DNA of 40,883 bases from Okeania sp. SIO2B3 (lineage in GTDB: Bacteria > Cyanobacteriota > Cyanobacteriia > Cyanobacteriales > Microcoleaceae), in NCBI RefSeq assembly GCF_010672525.1, contig NZ_JAAHGH010000068.1:1-40883 (forward strand), in the 5' to 3' direction. The notes under the pieces are model-generated. The model was not told where the DNA came from. It made no database searches and was given only the letters and a program-made list of their open reading frames with translations. The position numbers were made by a program, and so were the translations under genes. Below are positions 25,901 to 33,793 of this stretch, piece after piece. Position 1 is the first letter of the stretch. Each line of letters opens with the position of its first letter.

Positions 25901-28332
25901 CGGGTAATTTTTTGTTGCAGTTCCCCTACAGTTTCAGGACAATTTGAACTTGCCAACAATGCCATTGCTTGCACATCTCCCCAAATTCTGGCGTTGGGAA
26001 TGCCAGCCACAACGAGCATTTCTGGGGAAGTTTCTATCAGTTGCTCGTGAACTTTGGCGATGGTTAAATTATCTTGTTCCCAGTTAAGAAATACGGGGGA
26101 AGTTGTCGCAGACGAGACTTTTTTCCCTAAATGGAGAACCACATCGTAACGGAAGCGAGTCAATTCATTTTGATAATACCCGCGCTTGAGTTGAATTTCT
26201 ACATGACTAATTTGGGGTAAATGCGCTTTGAGAGCAATAAAGAATTCGGGGTCAATAATTAGTCGTTGTTCTCGGGATAAGCGCGAAGCTATCCGTTGCT
26301 GTAATTCAGATATCGAAAGAGAAGCGGGAGCTTGATATAACTGCACCGAGGTATGAAACATTTCTAACAAAGGCAAACTCAGTATATCTCCCAGAAAAAT
26401 TTGACCTCCAGGTTCAACTAACTGTACCGCTGTTTCTATAACCTGAACTAGATATTCAATACTGGGAAAAAACTGAATCACTGAGTTGGAGATAGCTGTA
26501 TCAAAGGGTTCATTGACAATTTCTCCTAAACCATCCGCAGGTGTCTGACGCAGCACTACTGAGGATGCTAACTCACTATTACCAATTTGTCTTTCTAGGT
26601 AGCGAATTGCTTCCCCAGAAAGATCCGTAGCATAGTAATATTCACATTGAGAAGCCATCCGAAACAGTAGCAACCCCGTCCCACACCCGATTTCTAACAG
26701 TCGCTTGGGTTGCAAAGATAGAATCCGCTCAACGGTATATTCTACCCACTCTCGCACTTGTTCGGGGTCTAGGTCTTTCCCAGTATAGCTATCGTTCCAA
26801 CCACCGATATGAAAACTCGCGTCTTCCTCATTGTCTGGCTGAATATAAGCTTCATCCCAAATTTTTTGCCATTGTTCGGTTTGCTTGACTACATTTTCTG
26901 TATCTGCTTCGGAACCGGGAACCAGGTAAGCAACCAGGCGTTTTTGGTTGGGGATATCTTCCCGTGCAGTAACCACAGTTTGTTTGACATCGGGATGTTT
27001 GCTCAGGGTTGCCTCAATTTCTCCAACTTCGATGCGATAACCACGAATTTTGACTTGGTGGTCGATGCGTCCCAAGTATTCAATGTTGCCGTCAGGAAGA
27101 TAGCGTGCCTTATCTCCAGTTTTGTAGAGACGAGAGTTCGGTTCAGCGCTAAATGGGTTAGGAATAAATTTTTCTGCGGTTAGTTCTGGTCTATTGAGGT
27201 ATCCTTTCGCCAAACCTGCACCACCAATGTGCAATTCTCCAGGTTCGCCAATTGGTAATTGTTTCCGCTCCGGATCGAGAATATAAGTTTGAGTATTAGC
27301 AATTGGTCGCCCGATCGCTACTTCTCCTTCACCGGGTTTGACCTGGTAGATAGTTGCCCAAACAGTAATTTCTGTGGGTCCGTATAAATTCCAGAGGGAG
27401 TCACATTTTTCTAATAACTTGTCTGCTAATTCTCTCGATAACTTCTCTCCAGTAGAAATAATTTTCAGATTTTGACTACCTTGCCAACCAGCGTCTAGCA
27501 GCATTCGCCAAGTTGCTGGAGTTGCTGACATAACTGTAGGATTTTGGGATGCTAGCAACTCCATTAATTGTGGTGGGTCTTTCACTACTTCTCGACTAGC
27601 TAAGACGAGGCGACCTCCAATAGTTAATAGTCCGTATATTTCGGGAACTGAAACGTCAAATGATATAGTGGTGACAGCCAGCATTGTATCGCCAGCACCG
27701 AGACCCGGACAAGTAGCGATCGCCTGTAATAAGTTTACTACAGACTTGTGGGCAATTTGCACTCCTTTAGGTTTTCCAGTAGAACCCGACGTATAGATAA
27801 TGTAAGCTAAACTTTCAGAACTTAGCCTACTGTCTAGATTTTCTGGACTCTGTTGCGATATCTTCTCCCAGTTCTTGTCTAAGCTAACCATCAAAGAAGA
27901 CGTTGCCAGGGTTGCCAACTCCAGCAATTTTGTCCCTAGTTTTTCTTGAGTAACTACAATAGACAAACCCGCATCTTCAACCATGAAAGCTAAACGCTCT
28001 GTAGGATAAGCTGGGTCTAGCGGCACATAAGCGCCACCCGCTTTCAGGATTCCCAACATAGCGATAACCATGTCCAAAGAGCGATCGATGCAAAGACCCA
28101 CTAGCACTTCTGGCCCTACGCCCAAATCTTGCAAGTGGCGGGCGAGTTGATTAGCTTTGCCGTTCAATTCCCGGTAGGTTAGCTGTTTTTCCTCAAACAC
28201 TAATGCCACCGAGTTTGGGGTCTTTTCTACCTGTTGTTCAAATAACTGGTGGATGCACTTTTCCTGGGGATACTCCACAGCAGTATTGTTCCAAGAGGTT
28301 AAGAAGCGATCGCTTTCTTCTTTTGTCACCAT
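19999..28332 (-). CDS. Non-ribosomal peptide synthetase, A-MT-PCP-C-A(truncated)-A-PCP-TE
   Basis: A 2777-residue enzyme. Order: A1 (about 20-480, YTSGSTGKPKG near 180) with a SAM methyltransferase inserted after its A8 motif (about 485-860, LLEIGCGTG near 543; the start QTEQWQKIW resembles N-methyltransferases), then the A10 motif SGKIDRRALP; PCP1 with S1008 (LGGDS); C domain with H1196-H1197 and D1201 (HHIITDG); A2 (about 1515-1913), which stops at YKTEYQ, lacks GD of A7 and all of A8-A10; directly joined A3 (about 1914-2420), complete; PCP2 with S2473 (LGGHS); thioesterase with S2603 (GWSLGG) and GDHYGV at the end. Reading eight pocket positions and the assumed lysine gives DLTKIGHVGK for A2, an Asp-like code, but the lysine itself is missing. 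The first module has no C domain, so it may start the chain. A short peptide, perhaps a dipeptide, is expected. No transporter or tailoring gene adjoins it. Confidence 0.93.
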   Translation of the reverse strand: MVTKEESDRFLTSWNNTAVEYPQEKCIHQLFEQQVEKTPNSVALVFEEKQLTYRELNGKANQLARHLQDLGVGPEVLVGLCIDRSLDMVIAMLGILKAGGAYVPLDPAYPTERLAFMVEDAGLSIVVTQEKLGTKLLELATLATSSLMVSLDKNWEKISQQSPENLDSRLSSESLAYIIYTSGSTGKPKGVQIAHKSVVNLLQAIATCPGLGAGDTMLAVTTISFDVSVPEIYGLLTIGGRLVLASREVVKDPPQLMELLASQNPTVMSATPATWRMLLDAGWQGSQNLKIISTGEKLSRELADKLLEKCDSLWNLYGPTEITVWATIYQVKPGEGEVAIGRPIANTQTYILDPERKQLPIGEPGELHIGGAGLAKGYLNRPELTAEKFIPNPFSAEPNSRLYKTGDKARYLPDGNIEYLGRIDHQVKIRGYRIEVGEIEATLSKHPDVKQTVVTAREDIPNQKRLVAYLVPGSEADTENVVKQTEQWQKIWDEAYIQPDNEEDASFHIGGWNDSYTGKDLDPEQVREWVEYTVERILSLQPKRLLEIGCGTGLLLFRMASQCEYYYATDLSGEAIRYLERQIGNSELASSVVLRQTPADGLGEIVNEPFDTAISNSVIQFFPSIEYLVQVIETAVQLVEPGGQIFLGDILSLPLLEMFHTSVQLYQAPASLSISELQQRIASRLSREQRLIIDPEFFIALKAHLPQISHVEIQLKRGYYQNELTRFRYDVVLHLGKKVSSATTSPVFLNWEQDNLTIAKVHEQLIETSPEMLVVAGIPNARIWGDVQAMALLASSNCPETVGELQQKITRNGIEPEECWELQKKVPYRIKITWSGNGADGYYNVIFVRNDTNLIADSTMTLLKQEMDRLSLPTLPTFPSWEGEGRGVGSTLPTPPTLKPWSAYANKPYTGTKHSQLIPQLRGFLQEKLPDYMMPSAFVVVDEFPLTPSGKIDRRALPAPDKSRPVLDVELVAPRTPTEEILAGIWAEILSLNEVGVLDNFFMLGGDSIGATQLISRVRDTFQIELSLHRLFEFPTVAEFGELILGATRQQLAPIQPVSRDGELPLSFAEQRLWFLDQLQEGSVVYNEQEGLRLSGSLSVEALEKAVQEIVRSHESLRTNYQAIAGSPVRVIHPELDLKMPIVDLQQLPSEEQLKEVQRLGEREIQQPFDLANDSLVRVTLLQLAVDDYVLLLTMHHIITDGWSTGVFSHELEVLYGAYVQGKASPLPQLPIQYADFACWQRQPATVEILAPQLDYWKQQLTGAPPLLELPTDYPRKTVQTAIGGKEFFELGVDFTKQLKGLSQELGVTLFMTLFTAFSTLLYRYSGQEDIVVGTPIANRNRSEIEGLIGFFVNTLVLRTQFEDNPSFTELLHQIRQTALDAYAHQDLPFEQLVEALQPERSLSYTPIFQVAFALQNAPMAPLDLPGVSFNWLQMESAKAKFDLTLSMEETEKGLIGYWEYNRDLFEPATIHRSIGHFKTLLQAIATHPQMRIGELPLLTEGERHQLLVEWNNTQATYPQDKCIHQLFEEQVERTPDVVAVVFESEQLTYRELNAKANQLARYLQNLGVKTEVLVGLCVERSLEMLVGILGILKTGGGYVALDPNSPPERLTYQISDSQISVLLTQKKLDCVPLQPQVNQVFLDVDWLKIAQESDRNLVNQVQPENLLYTIYTSGTTGQPKGVEIEHKSMTNYLNSIIQQFNLNSCRNFALVSSITTDLGNTIVFPALCTGGCLHIISQEKASEPDTLADYIQHQEIDCVKIVPSHLIALQSASHPERLLPRQVLILGGEPSNPEWVKSLQSQVPYCSIFNHYGPTETTVGVLTYQFNQESSIESRSTFPIGRPIANTQIYILDKHLQPVPVGVPGELYIGGAGLARGYLNRPELTAQKFIPNPFSTEPNSNLYKTEYQARYLNDTKTTYPQNQCIHQLFESQVERTPDAVAVVFEDEQLTYRDLNEKANQLARYLQNLGVKPEVLVGICVERSLEMIIGLLAILKAGGAYVPLDPDYPSDRLAYIVSDSQVHFLLANEKSSYKLPKDNLQFIYLDKDWNDISCYSQENNVSQVPSDSLAYIIYTSGSTGKPKGVEIEHRSLSNFVQVAHTEYGINKDDRVLQFASISFDTAVEEIYPCLVFGGTLILRNEEMLSSVSKFMQTCQEWRITVLDLPTAYWQKIIAELDTSIQQVFPDSVRLVTIGGERVLPESVKNWQKYVAVYPELFNGYGPTEATVMATLQKITPSLAIGQEVPIGRALANTQIYILDRHLRPVPISVPGELHIGGAGLARGYLNRPELTEQKFIPNPFNNEPGSRLYKTGDKARYLPDGNIEFIGRIDNQVKIRGFRIELGEIEAVLTQHPEVGEAVVIVREDTPGDKRLVAYIVAKEEVASSELRSFLKTKLPDYMIPSAFVCLEAIPLTPNGKSDRRALPAPDTSHLSQTAGITPRTTTELKLVQIWSEVLNIPTLGVRDNFFELGGHSLLAVRLMARIEQQLGTHLPLATLFTEPTIECQASLLSDTTQAQPFSPLVPIQKTGDLPPFFCVHPVGGNVLCYAQLADLLGNNRPFYGLQSPGLSGNSQPLTNIKDMATCYIEALQAVQPREPYYLGGWSLGGVVAWEMAQQLQALGQEVGLLALIDSYAPTVIQEQIDDTFLTNSLVTDIGGIFGKELSISANELQQLLPEEQLNSILQEAKRLNILPPDISIKQMDRLFEVFKANLKAMYEYLPSPYSGRTVLFCASDEVSQRGWSSLVTEAMEIYTIPGDHYGVLREPGIEVLAKQLETCL
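25640..25722. repeat. Composite palindromic repeat read in frame inside the NRPS
   Basis: Short GTGTGGGGA-type units of about 9 bp on each side enclose ACCCACCCCTCGCCCCTCCC and GGAGGGG. Closely related composites stand in non-coding DNA at about 19751-19812, 32129-32190, 33821-33888, 38318-38396 and 40203-40258. Here it encodes residues about 872-898 (LPTLPTFPSWEGEGRG and GSTLPTPPT), between the methyltransferase and the A1 C-terminal subdomain. Confidence 0.85.
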
Positions 28333-28899
28333 CGTTAATTTTTCCGCTAATCCTACAAGGGTAGTATTTTAACCGAATTTATCTTTTTAGTCTAAGGGAC
28401 ATCTCCTATAAAGTAGGGGCGTTTTGCTAGCACACAACTATGTTAACGCCCCGCGACATATAAAGCGACAGCTCTACCTTAGCAAATGGCCATTAGCTAG
28501 CAACTACGTTAACGCTCCTACTGCCCTGATTATCCGCAACATTCTTTTTCCACGCTTGGTATGATATGAAATACGGAAAGTCATGCTACGAATAATGGCC
28601 TTACTTAAAAGACTTTACTAAAAACAGAGTTTGACTTTAACCAAATAATCTATAATAACAAATTGATCAATATTTGCTAAAAATAGCTAGGATATTTTTT
28701 AGGAGTCAACCCTACCCCTAACCCAAGCCACCCCTCGACCGCTTGTTTCTCCTTTAAAGTAGAGGCTTTAAACCTTAATTATTAGGTGACAAAAGTTTTA
28801 GTATTTCATATTATTTACCACTCAAAAAAGTGTCTTTAATTGAATAAATAAAAATCAAAAATCTCAACCATTTGGGTTGATAAAGTAGAGAGATAAAAT
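28333..28899. other. NRPS upstream region with long palindromic repeat
   Basis: 567 bp. An imperfect inverted repeat spans about 28415-28520: AGTAGGGGCGTT on the left and AACGCTCCTACT on the right, with AACTATGTTAACGCCCC inside. A related 50-bp form is at about 37906-37956. A copy of the TAGAGGCTTTAAACCTTAAT repeat lies at about 28759. The NRPS promoter is probably here, but I cannot place it. The sequence before the ATG has only a weak GGAAAAAT. Confidence 0.55.
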
Positions 28900-29844
28900 T
28901 CAAATATCTTGTCTATTTCTGGCATCTAAAAATTTTAATTGTTGATACAACATCCCAATTTTATCTAGTTGAATACCTGCTGCACCTGCCATTCGTAAGG
29001 GGTTGCCAATAATACTTTCTATTTCTAAAGGTTGTCGTCGCTCATAATCAATTTTCATGCTAGTTAAATAAGGCTTTAGTTTGTCAGTATCGTCTAACAT
29101 ATTTTGAATATAACTATCTGAAATTTGGCACTGACAACTTTTTGCACCCTCCAATACTTCCTGCATTATTTCTGTAATTAAGTTTCTAGTATGAGTATCT
29201 CCCATCATTTCATCAGTTCGAGCATCTAGAATTACTGACAAGCTGTTATAAGGAATATTCCAAACTAATTTTTTCCATCTTTCTCGGAATAAATCTTCAC
29301 TCAAATTAACTTGTATTCCAGCACTTTCAAAATCCTGGGAAATTTCACGCATTTTATTAGTAATATTAGCAGGTTGATAATTTGTGGTATATTTTCCGAT
29401 TCTAATTAGACCATAATCTACATGGCGAATATGACCGTAACCTATTTTATTAGAAGCAATATTAGATACTCCTCCAATTACTCTTTCTTCACCAATAATT
29501 TTGGCTATTTCAGGTTCTGCACCCAATCCATTTTGTAAGAGTAAGACAACGTTATTTTCTTGGCATAAAGGTGGAAGTAATTCTGATAATAAATGGTTTT
29601 GTGTTGTTTTTAATGCTACGAGAATCACATCACATTTTGGCATTTTATTGGTATTGTTATAGGCGTTAATTTGAGGGAGGGTAAAGTCGCCATATTTGGA
29701 TTCTATGATTAAACCATTTTTGAGAACGTGCTGATAATCACTACGCAGTAAAAAATGAACTTCTAATCCTGCTTTTTGTAGTTTTGCACCGTAAAAACCT
29801 CCTAGTGCGCCACTGCCAATAATAGCGTAAGTATTTTTTGACAT
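28900..29844 (-). CDS. Ketopantoate-reductase-family protein (PanE/ApbA-like)
   Basis: A 314-residue NADPH-dependent reductase. The N-terminal Rossmann motif is IIGSGALGGFYGAKLQKAG (G10, G12, G15). The middle has VILVALKTTQ and LLLQNGLGAE, and the C-terminal domain FRERWKKLVWNIPYNSLSVI includes the conserved Lys and Asn of the family. PanE reduces 2-dehydropantoate to pantoate for CoA synthesis, which also supplies the NRPS phosphopantetheine arm, but paralogues of other specificity are common. It lies on the same strand as the NRPS, 567 bp upstream; that gap holds repeats, so co-transcription is uncertain. Confidence 0.85.
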   Translation of the reverse strand: MSKNTYAIIGSGALGGFYGAKLQKAGLEVHFLLRSDYQHVLKNGLIIESKYGDFTLPQINAYNNTNKMPKCDVILVALKTTQNHLLSELLPPLCQENNVVLLLQNGLGAEPEIAKIIGEERVIGGVSNIASNKIGYGHIRHVDYGLIRIGKYTTNYQPANITNKMREISQDFESAGIQVNLSEDLFRERWKKLVWNIPYNSLSVILDARTDEMMGDTHTRNLITEIMQEVLEGAKSCQCQISDSYIQNMLDDTDKLKPYLTSMKIDYERRQPLEIESIIGNPLRMAGAAGIQLDKIGMLYQQLKFLDARNRQDI

Positions 29845-29972
29845 TTTATTGTTCTTAAATTCGACTCTGTTTATATTTTATTGAATCAGGAATAATAAAG
29901 CTGTATAAATCAATTTTTAACTGGTAAAAATATTGTGTTATTATCATAACGATGAAAGTCTCCTTGAAGATT

Positions 29973-30409
29973 ATGGATAATACTTTTCAAGCTCTAGAGT
30001 GCGATACTGATATTTTGATGATTGGTAAAGATACTTTTACTGTTGAACGATTTAAGGAGTTGACAAGAAAAAGAATTCAGAGAAGTTATGAAAGCGATGT
30101 GATATATAGATCAAGACAAAAATACTTCTAAGTCAATTGCCTCTAGGTTTTTTCAAGAAAAGCTAGAAATTATTGAAAATGAAGTAAGAATTATCTTCGG
30201 AAATATAAAGTTAATTTTCCCAATAGAAGGTATTGAGTGTAAGATATTAAAACTTGGCTCTAAAACTTGGAAACCTGGTAAGCTGAGAATTCAAGTAATA
30301 CTCAAAAATGCTAGTATTCAAACTATGGAATTTGAATTTTTGTTATGAAGAACCCCCACAACAAGAATCACCATTAGATCATATTCGACAAAGAGAAAAT
30401 TATCAATAA
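29973..30409 (+). pseudogene. KGK-domain protein remnant, two frameshifts
   Basis: ATG at 29973 opens MDNTFQALECDTDILMIGKD, then TFTVERFKELTRKRI, as in the cyanobacterial KGK family, but stops at 30129. A second frame from about 30110 continues FQEKLEIIENEVRIIFG, then GIECKILKLGS and TWKPGKLRIQVILK (the KGK-like box), stopping at 30346. A third frame gives EEPPQQESPLDHIRQ and stops at 30407. Two frameshifts would restore a single protein of about 145 residues. The family function is unknown; the copy is probably dead. It lies divergent from the PanE-like gene. Confidence 0.7.
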
Positions 30410-30701
30410 CTTTTAAATAATCAATAAACTTATTACTGGCAAACTGGAAAACTAAAAAAATATCCAGTGTGACACTACTAATGATGCTGTAAGTATTATT
30501 TTAAATTTATTGATACAGTAGATTTTGCCTAAGTTAGATATACCAGTAGCGGAGAAAATATCCACACCACAAAAGTTTTATTTAAACCCTGTTATTAAGA
30601 GCGAGGTCTTAAATTTTTGTACTTCATATACTTGCATTTTGCTGTATTAAACTCAGCTCTATCATTATTTTATCTGTTCAAATTTTTCAACTTTAATTTT
30701 G
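30410..30701. other. Gene-less spacer after KGK remnant
   Basis: 292 bp of AT-rich DNA in which I see no gene or clear repeat, apart from GAGCGAGGTCTTAAATTT at 30599, which distantly resembles the CTTTAAACC repeat family. Confidence 0.4.
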
Positions 30702-30995
30702 CTACATGAATAGTCTTTCCATTATCCACTTTGAGATTTTTCCTAAAGCAAATCCTCCTGCCAATGCTAAGAAAATATAATTTATATTTATAACTCCAGC
30801 TTCACCTCCTGGAATATTCTGAATAAAGATAGAAAAAACGGTAGCAAGGAAAAACAAGATTAAAGCTAAAATTATAGTTTTAAGAAAAGTTATACTTCTA
30901 AATGCTGCAACAAAAGCAACTACAAAGAAAAGTATTGTAAATCCTATCATCAGCGGATCTATTATCAAATCAAAAAAAGGTTTAAATATATCCAT
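30702..30995 (-). CDS. Small three-helix membrane protein, unknown function
   Basis: A 97-residue hydrophobic protein. Three membrane segments are apparent: about 15-34 (IGFTILFFVVAFVAA), 36-58 (FLKTIILALILFFLATVFSI), and 70-86 (NYIFLALAGGFALG). It starts five bases after the thioesterase stop, so the two genes are probably co-transcribed. I recognise no family. Confidence 0.65.
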   Translation of the reverse strand: MDIFKPFFDLIIDPLMIGFTILFFVVAFVAAFRSITFLKTIILALILFFLATVFSIFIQNIPGGEAGVININYIFLALAGGFALGKISKWIMERLFM

Positions 30996-31000
30996 AAATT

Positions 31001-31468
31001 CTATTTTTCGTAAAATTTATTCAACTCTAAACTAGAAAAACTCAATAACCATCTCCTCATTTCATCAGATAATTTTTGCCGATTTCTACTTTGAGGATGA
31101 ATACAAACGTGCTTCGTAAAAGCCCTGGCCGCCCACTTATCTCCTGTTTCTTTTAAAAATACTTGATAGGAAATCTCAAACTCATCATCTCCCCAACTTT
31201 TAGGAATTAATTCAATAGTTAACTCATCCCCACAAAACATCGGGCGACGAAAATCAACATTAGCATGAATAATCGGAATAGCCATTTCTTGATTACTAAA
31301 AAAGACTTTCATATTAATACCAAATTCTACTAAAGATGCTTCATAAGCTTCATGGCACATTGCTAAAACATTAGCAAAATAAACTACTCCAGCAGCATCA
31401 GTGTCTTGAAAATGAACTATTCTTATATAGTAAAAAGACATTTCATTTATAGATATAGATTTTATCAT
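31001..31468 (-). CDS. 1,4-dihydroxy-2-naphthoyl-CoA thioesterase (hotdog fold)
   Basis: A 155-residue 4HBT-type hotdog thioesterase. The active-site region HFQDTDAAGVVYFAN (20-34) and MCHEAYEASL match the cyanobacterial DHNA-CoA thioesterase (Synechocystis Slr0204 type), which releases 1,4-dihydroxy-2-naphthoate in phylloquinone synthesis. Other conserved parts are HANVDFRRPMFCGDELTI and RAFTKHVCI. Met10 (MSFYYIR) is an equally good start and would give a more usual N terminus. It is the first gene of a likely pair with the small membrane protein. Confidence 0.85.
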   Translation of the reverse strand: MIKSISINEMSFYYIRIVHFQDTDAAGVVYFANVLAMCHEAYEASLVEFGINMKVFFSNQEMAIPIIHANVDFRRPMFCGDELTIELIPKSWGDDEFEISYQVFLKETGDKWAARAFTKHVCIHPQSRNRQKLSDEMRRWLLSFSSLELNKFYEK

Positions 31469-31641
31469 TAAACCATTTCTCTATGAATTTGCCCTTAATA
31501 AAAGATGATAATTATCAGAATAATAAGGTCAGAGCAAAAATTATTAAGTGCATCGTTACAAAGAAATGATATTAAGTTGAATAAAGTTTTAGGTAATAGG
31601 TAATAGGTATTAGGTTCAATTAAAAATTAAACTCTAACCAG

Positions 31642-32106
31642 TTATAGAATTTGTTCGGGATGCTGGCGAAAGTAGGAAAAAATATCCGTTTGATACACCT
31701 GCTTAAAGGCGTATTTTCCTGTTTATAAACTATTCAACAGCGAGCCCCAAGGTCTATATCCACAGTCATAATGGGCTAAAATAGGTATAATTGAATCAGT
31801 GGTATCTGGACATAAACGCAATCCTTCATCCGTTAACAGATAACGATTTTTCTCATCTTTTTGAACTAAATTGAGGGTTTGAGCAATTTCCAACAGATGT
31901 TCTAACATCCATGTTTCAACTTGAAAGGCTTTTCCGATCTCGGATAAGTCTTGACTACCCTGTTGGTGTAAATATTCGGGTAATTTCAAGTGATATAGGG
32001 TAAAAATCGCTTGACTGAGGCGATAGCTGGATAATATTTCCTCTAGAGACAGAGAAGTAAATTCAGACTTTCTATTGAGTTTAGAAGACATAATACCATT
32101 TCTCAA
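31642..32106 (-). pseudogene. O-methyltransferase remnant with internal stop and lost SAM domain
   Basis: An open frame of 127 codons (from 32106) encodes the N-terminal winged-helix dimerisation domain: ILSSYRLSQAIFTLYHLKLP, then VETWMLEHLLEIAQTLNLVQ and RYLLTDEGLRL, ending RPWGSLLNSL. After a TAA (31723-31725) the same frame continues with TGKYAFKQVYQTDIFSYFRQ, then HPEQIL, which is the expected next segment of such enzymes, and then stops at 31642. The whole C-terminal SAM-binding domain is absent. This is a decayed gene. Confidence 0.8.
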
Positions 32107-32368
32107 AAACTTTTCTACATTTTCTTGAGTAGGGGACCCACCCCTAACCCCTCCCAGGATGGGAAATAGGGGAGTGGGGGAGTGGAGGAGAAGTAAACAT
32201 AAGAATAATTAACATTAACTAGGCTGCTAATTAGCAACAAAGCCTAAAATTAGTGTTAATAACTTAATAACTGAAGTGTTACCCAAGTATAGCATTACTT
32301 TTAAGAATTGGTATAAGAGGGTTTTTGAATCAATTCAAGATGAAATTAATTAATATTTGAGACAGAAT
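32107..32368. other. Spacer with composite C/G-rich repeat
   Basis: It carries GGGGACCCACCCCTAACCCC, then TCCCAGGATGGGAAATAGGG and GAGTGGGGGAGTGGAGGAG at about 32132-32190, a member of the composite repeat family that also sits in the NRPS. No gene was seen. Confidence 0.6.
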
Positions 32369-33295
32369 CTAACTGATATTGGGTAAAAAAGAAATAGGTT
32401 CAACAGGGGCAATATGATTAGCTAAACTTTCCATCTCGGCTAAACTACCATGACAATACAACGCTAAATCACAACCGGCTGCCAGACTATCTCTAACCTT
32501 GACGACCACATCACCGGACAAAGCTTTCATGCTTAAATCATCGGTCACCAGTACCCCTTCAAATCCAATATGCTGGCGAATCACTTCCTGAATCACTTTT
32601 TGGGAAATGGTGGCACAACGCTCTGTATCATAGGCAGTATAAATCACATGGGCAGTCATCGCCCAAGAAACAGATTTAGCCAAGGCTTGAAAAGGTAAAA
32701 AATCACGGTTACACAGGTCTTGTCTGGATGCATCCACCACTGGCAATGCTTCATGGCTATCGACTAAAGCCCGACCATGACCAGGGATATGTTTAATCAC
32801 CGGAACCACACCCCCTGCTTGATAACCTCTAATTACAGCCTCAGCCATCGTAATAATCTCTTGAGGAGAACTGCTATAAGCGCGTTCTCCAATCACTGGG
32901 TCAGCGTCCGGTATGGGACAGTCTAGCACCGGGGCGCAATTAACATTAATGCCAAGGGCTATTAATTGCTCTGCATTACGTTTTGCATCTGCTTCTGCCA
33001 AACGAGCAGCTTCTGTAAGATCGCTGGTTTGCTGTAAATAAGAAACCGCAGCGGGTGCCAGCCACCAGTGGGGTGCATCCAGACGAACCACGCGCCCCCC
33101 TTCTTGGTCAATTAAAATTGGAATATTTTCTTGATTAACACAATCTCTCAAAACATCGGTTAACTGTTTCGTTTGCCTAGGGGTTTCACAGTTGCGTTTA
33201 AACAGAATAAATCCAGCAGGTTGACAACGGGTAAATAGTTGTCGCTCTGCTTCAGATAATGTGCTACCAGCACAAGAAAAAATAATGGGTAACAT
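32369..33295 (-). CDS. nagZ: Beta-N-acetylhexosaminidase, NagZ-like (glycoside hydrolase family 3)
   Basis: A 308-residue GH3 enzyme. Key parts: PAGFILFKRNCETPRQTKQL, the substrate-binding LIDQEGGRVVRL, the general acid/base loop KHIPGHGRALVDSH, and the nucleophile Asp in VTDDLSMKAL (about 249-258). NagZ removes N-acetylglucosamine from peptidoglycan fragments in cell-wall recycling, in the cytoplasm. There is no signal peptide. It is slightly short at the C terminus compared with the usual 330-340 residues. The sequence style (short form, starting MLPIIFSCAG) recalls alphaproteobacterial NagZ, so transfer is possible. Confidence 0.88.
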   Translation of the reverse strand: MLPIIFSCAGSTLSEAERQLFTRCQPAGFILFKRNCETPRQTKQLTDVLRDCVNQENIPILIDQEGGRVVRLDAPHWWLAPAAVSYLQQTSDLTEAARLAEADAKRNAEQLIALGINVNCAPVLDCPIPDADPVIGERAYSSSPQEIITMAEAVIRGYQAGGVVPVIKHIPGHGRALVDSHEALPVVDASRQDLCNRDFLPFQALAKSVSWAMTAHVIYTAYDTERCATISQKVIQEVIRQHIGFEGVLVTDDLSMKALSGDVVVKVRDSLAAGCDLALYCHGSLAEMESLANHIAPVEPISFLPNIS

Positions 33296-33515
33296 TTTGA
33301 ATTGTAAATGATGAAATTATCGGGAAATTAGTAGAAGATTTAATGAAGTTTAATCATCATAAATTACCATGTTACATAAATGGAATTAAAGCCATGAATA
33401 AACTACTTAATATTTAATTATTTCTGAGCAACTAAAATTCATAAAAGTGAGTTTTTTGATAATCTGATTTTAGAGGCTAGCTTGAACTATTATTCAACGC
33501 AGGTGGGGGGTGTGG

Positions 33516-33641
33516 CAGGGCCAACGCATCTGATTTTGAAGTTCTGACAGGGCAAGGATGTTAGACTTATAAGTATTTCTACTCATTACTTTTCTCAAGC
33601 TTAACAACAAAAGCTTCCAGAATTTAGATGCGTTTGCCCTG
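33516..33641. mobile_element. MITE-like 126-bp element, CAGGGC ends
   Basis: CAGGGCCAACGCATCT at the left pairs with AGATGCGTTTGCCCTG at the right, 15 of 16 positions. The inside is non-coding. No clear target duplication. It may be an insertion-sequence relic cut down to its ends. Confidence 0.6.
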
Positions 33642-33793
33642 TAATGGTTCCCTTTCTGTTGAAGTATTCTTCAGCTTATTCGATAAGTCCATCTCTATAT
33701 ATAGCTTTCAACTAGCTTGTCACCCCGTGAGCTAGAAACTACATATCTGTAACGTTATAGTTTTTCCTCGCTATATCTTTATATAGTTTATTT

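Noticed and set aside
23649-27183. Several plus-strand frames of 75-124 codons within the NRPS region
   Set aside because: They are antisense to conserved NRPS domains and have no family of their own.
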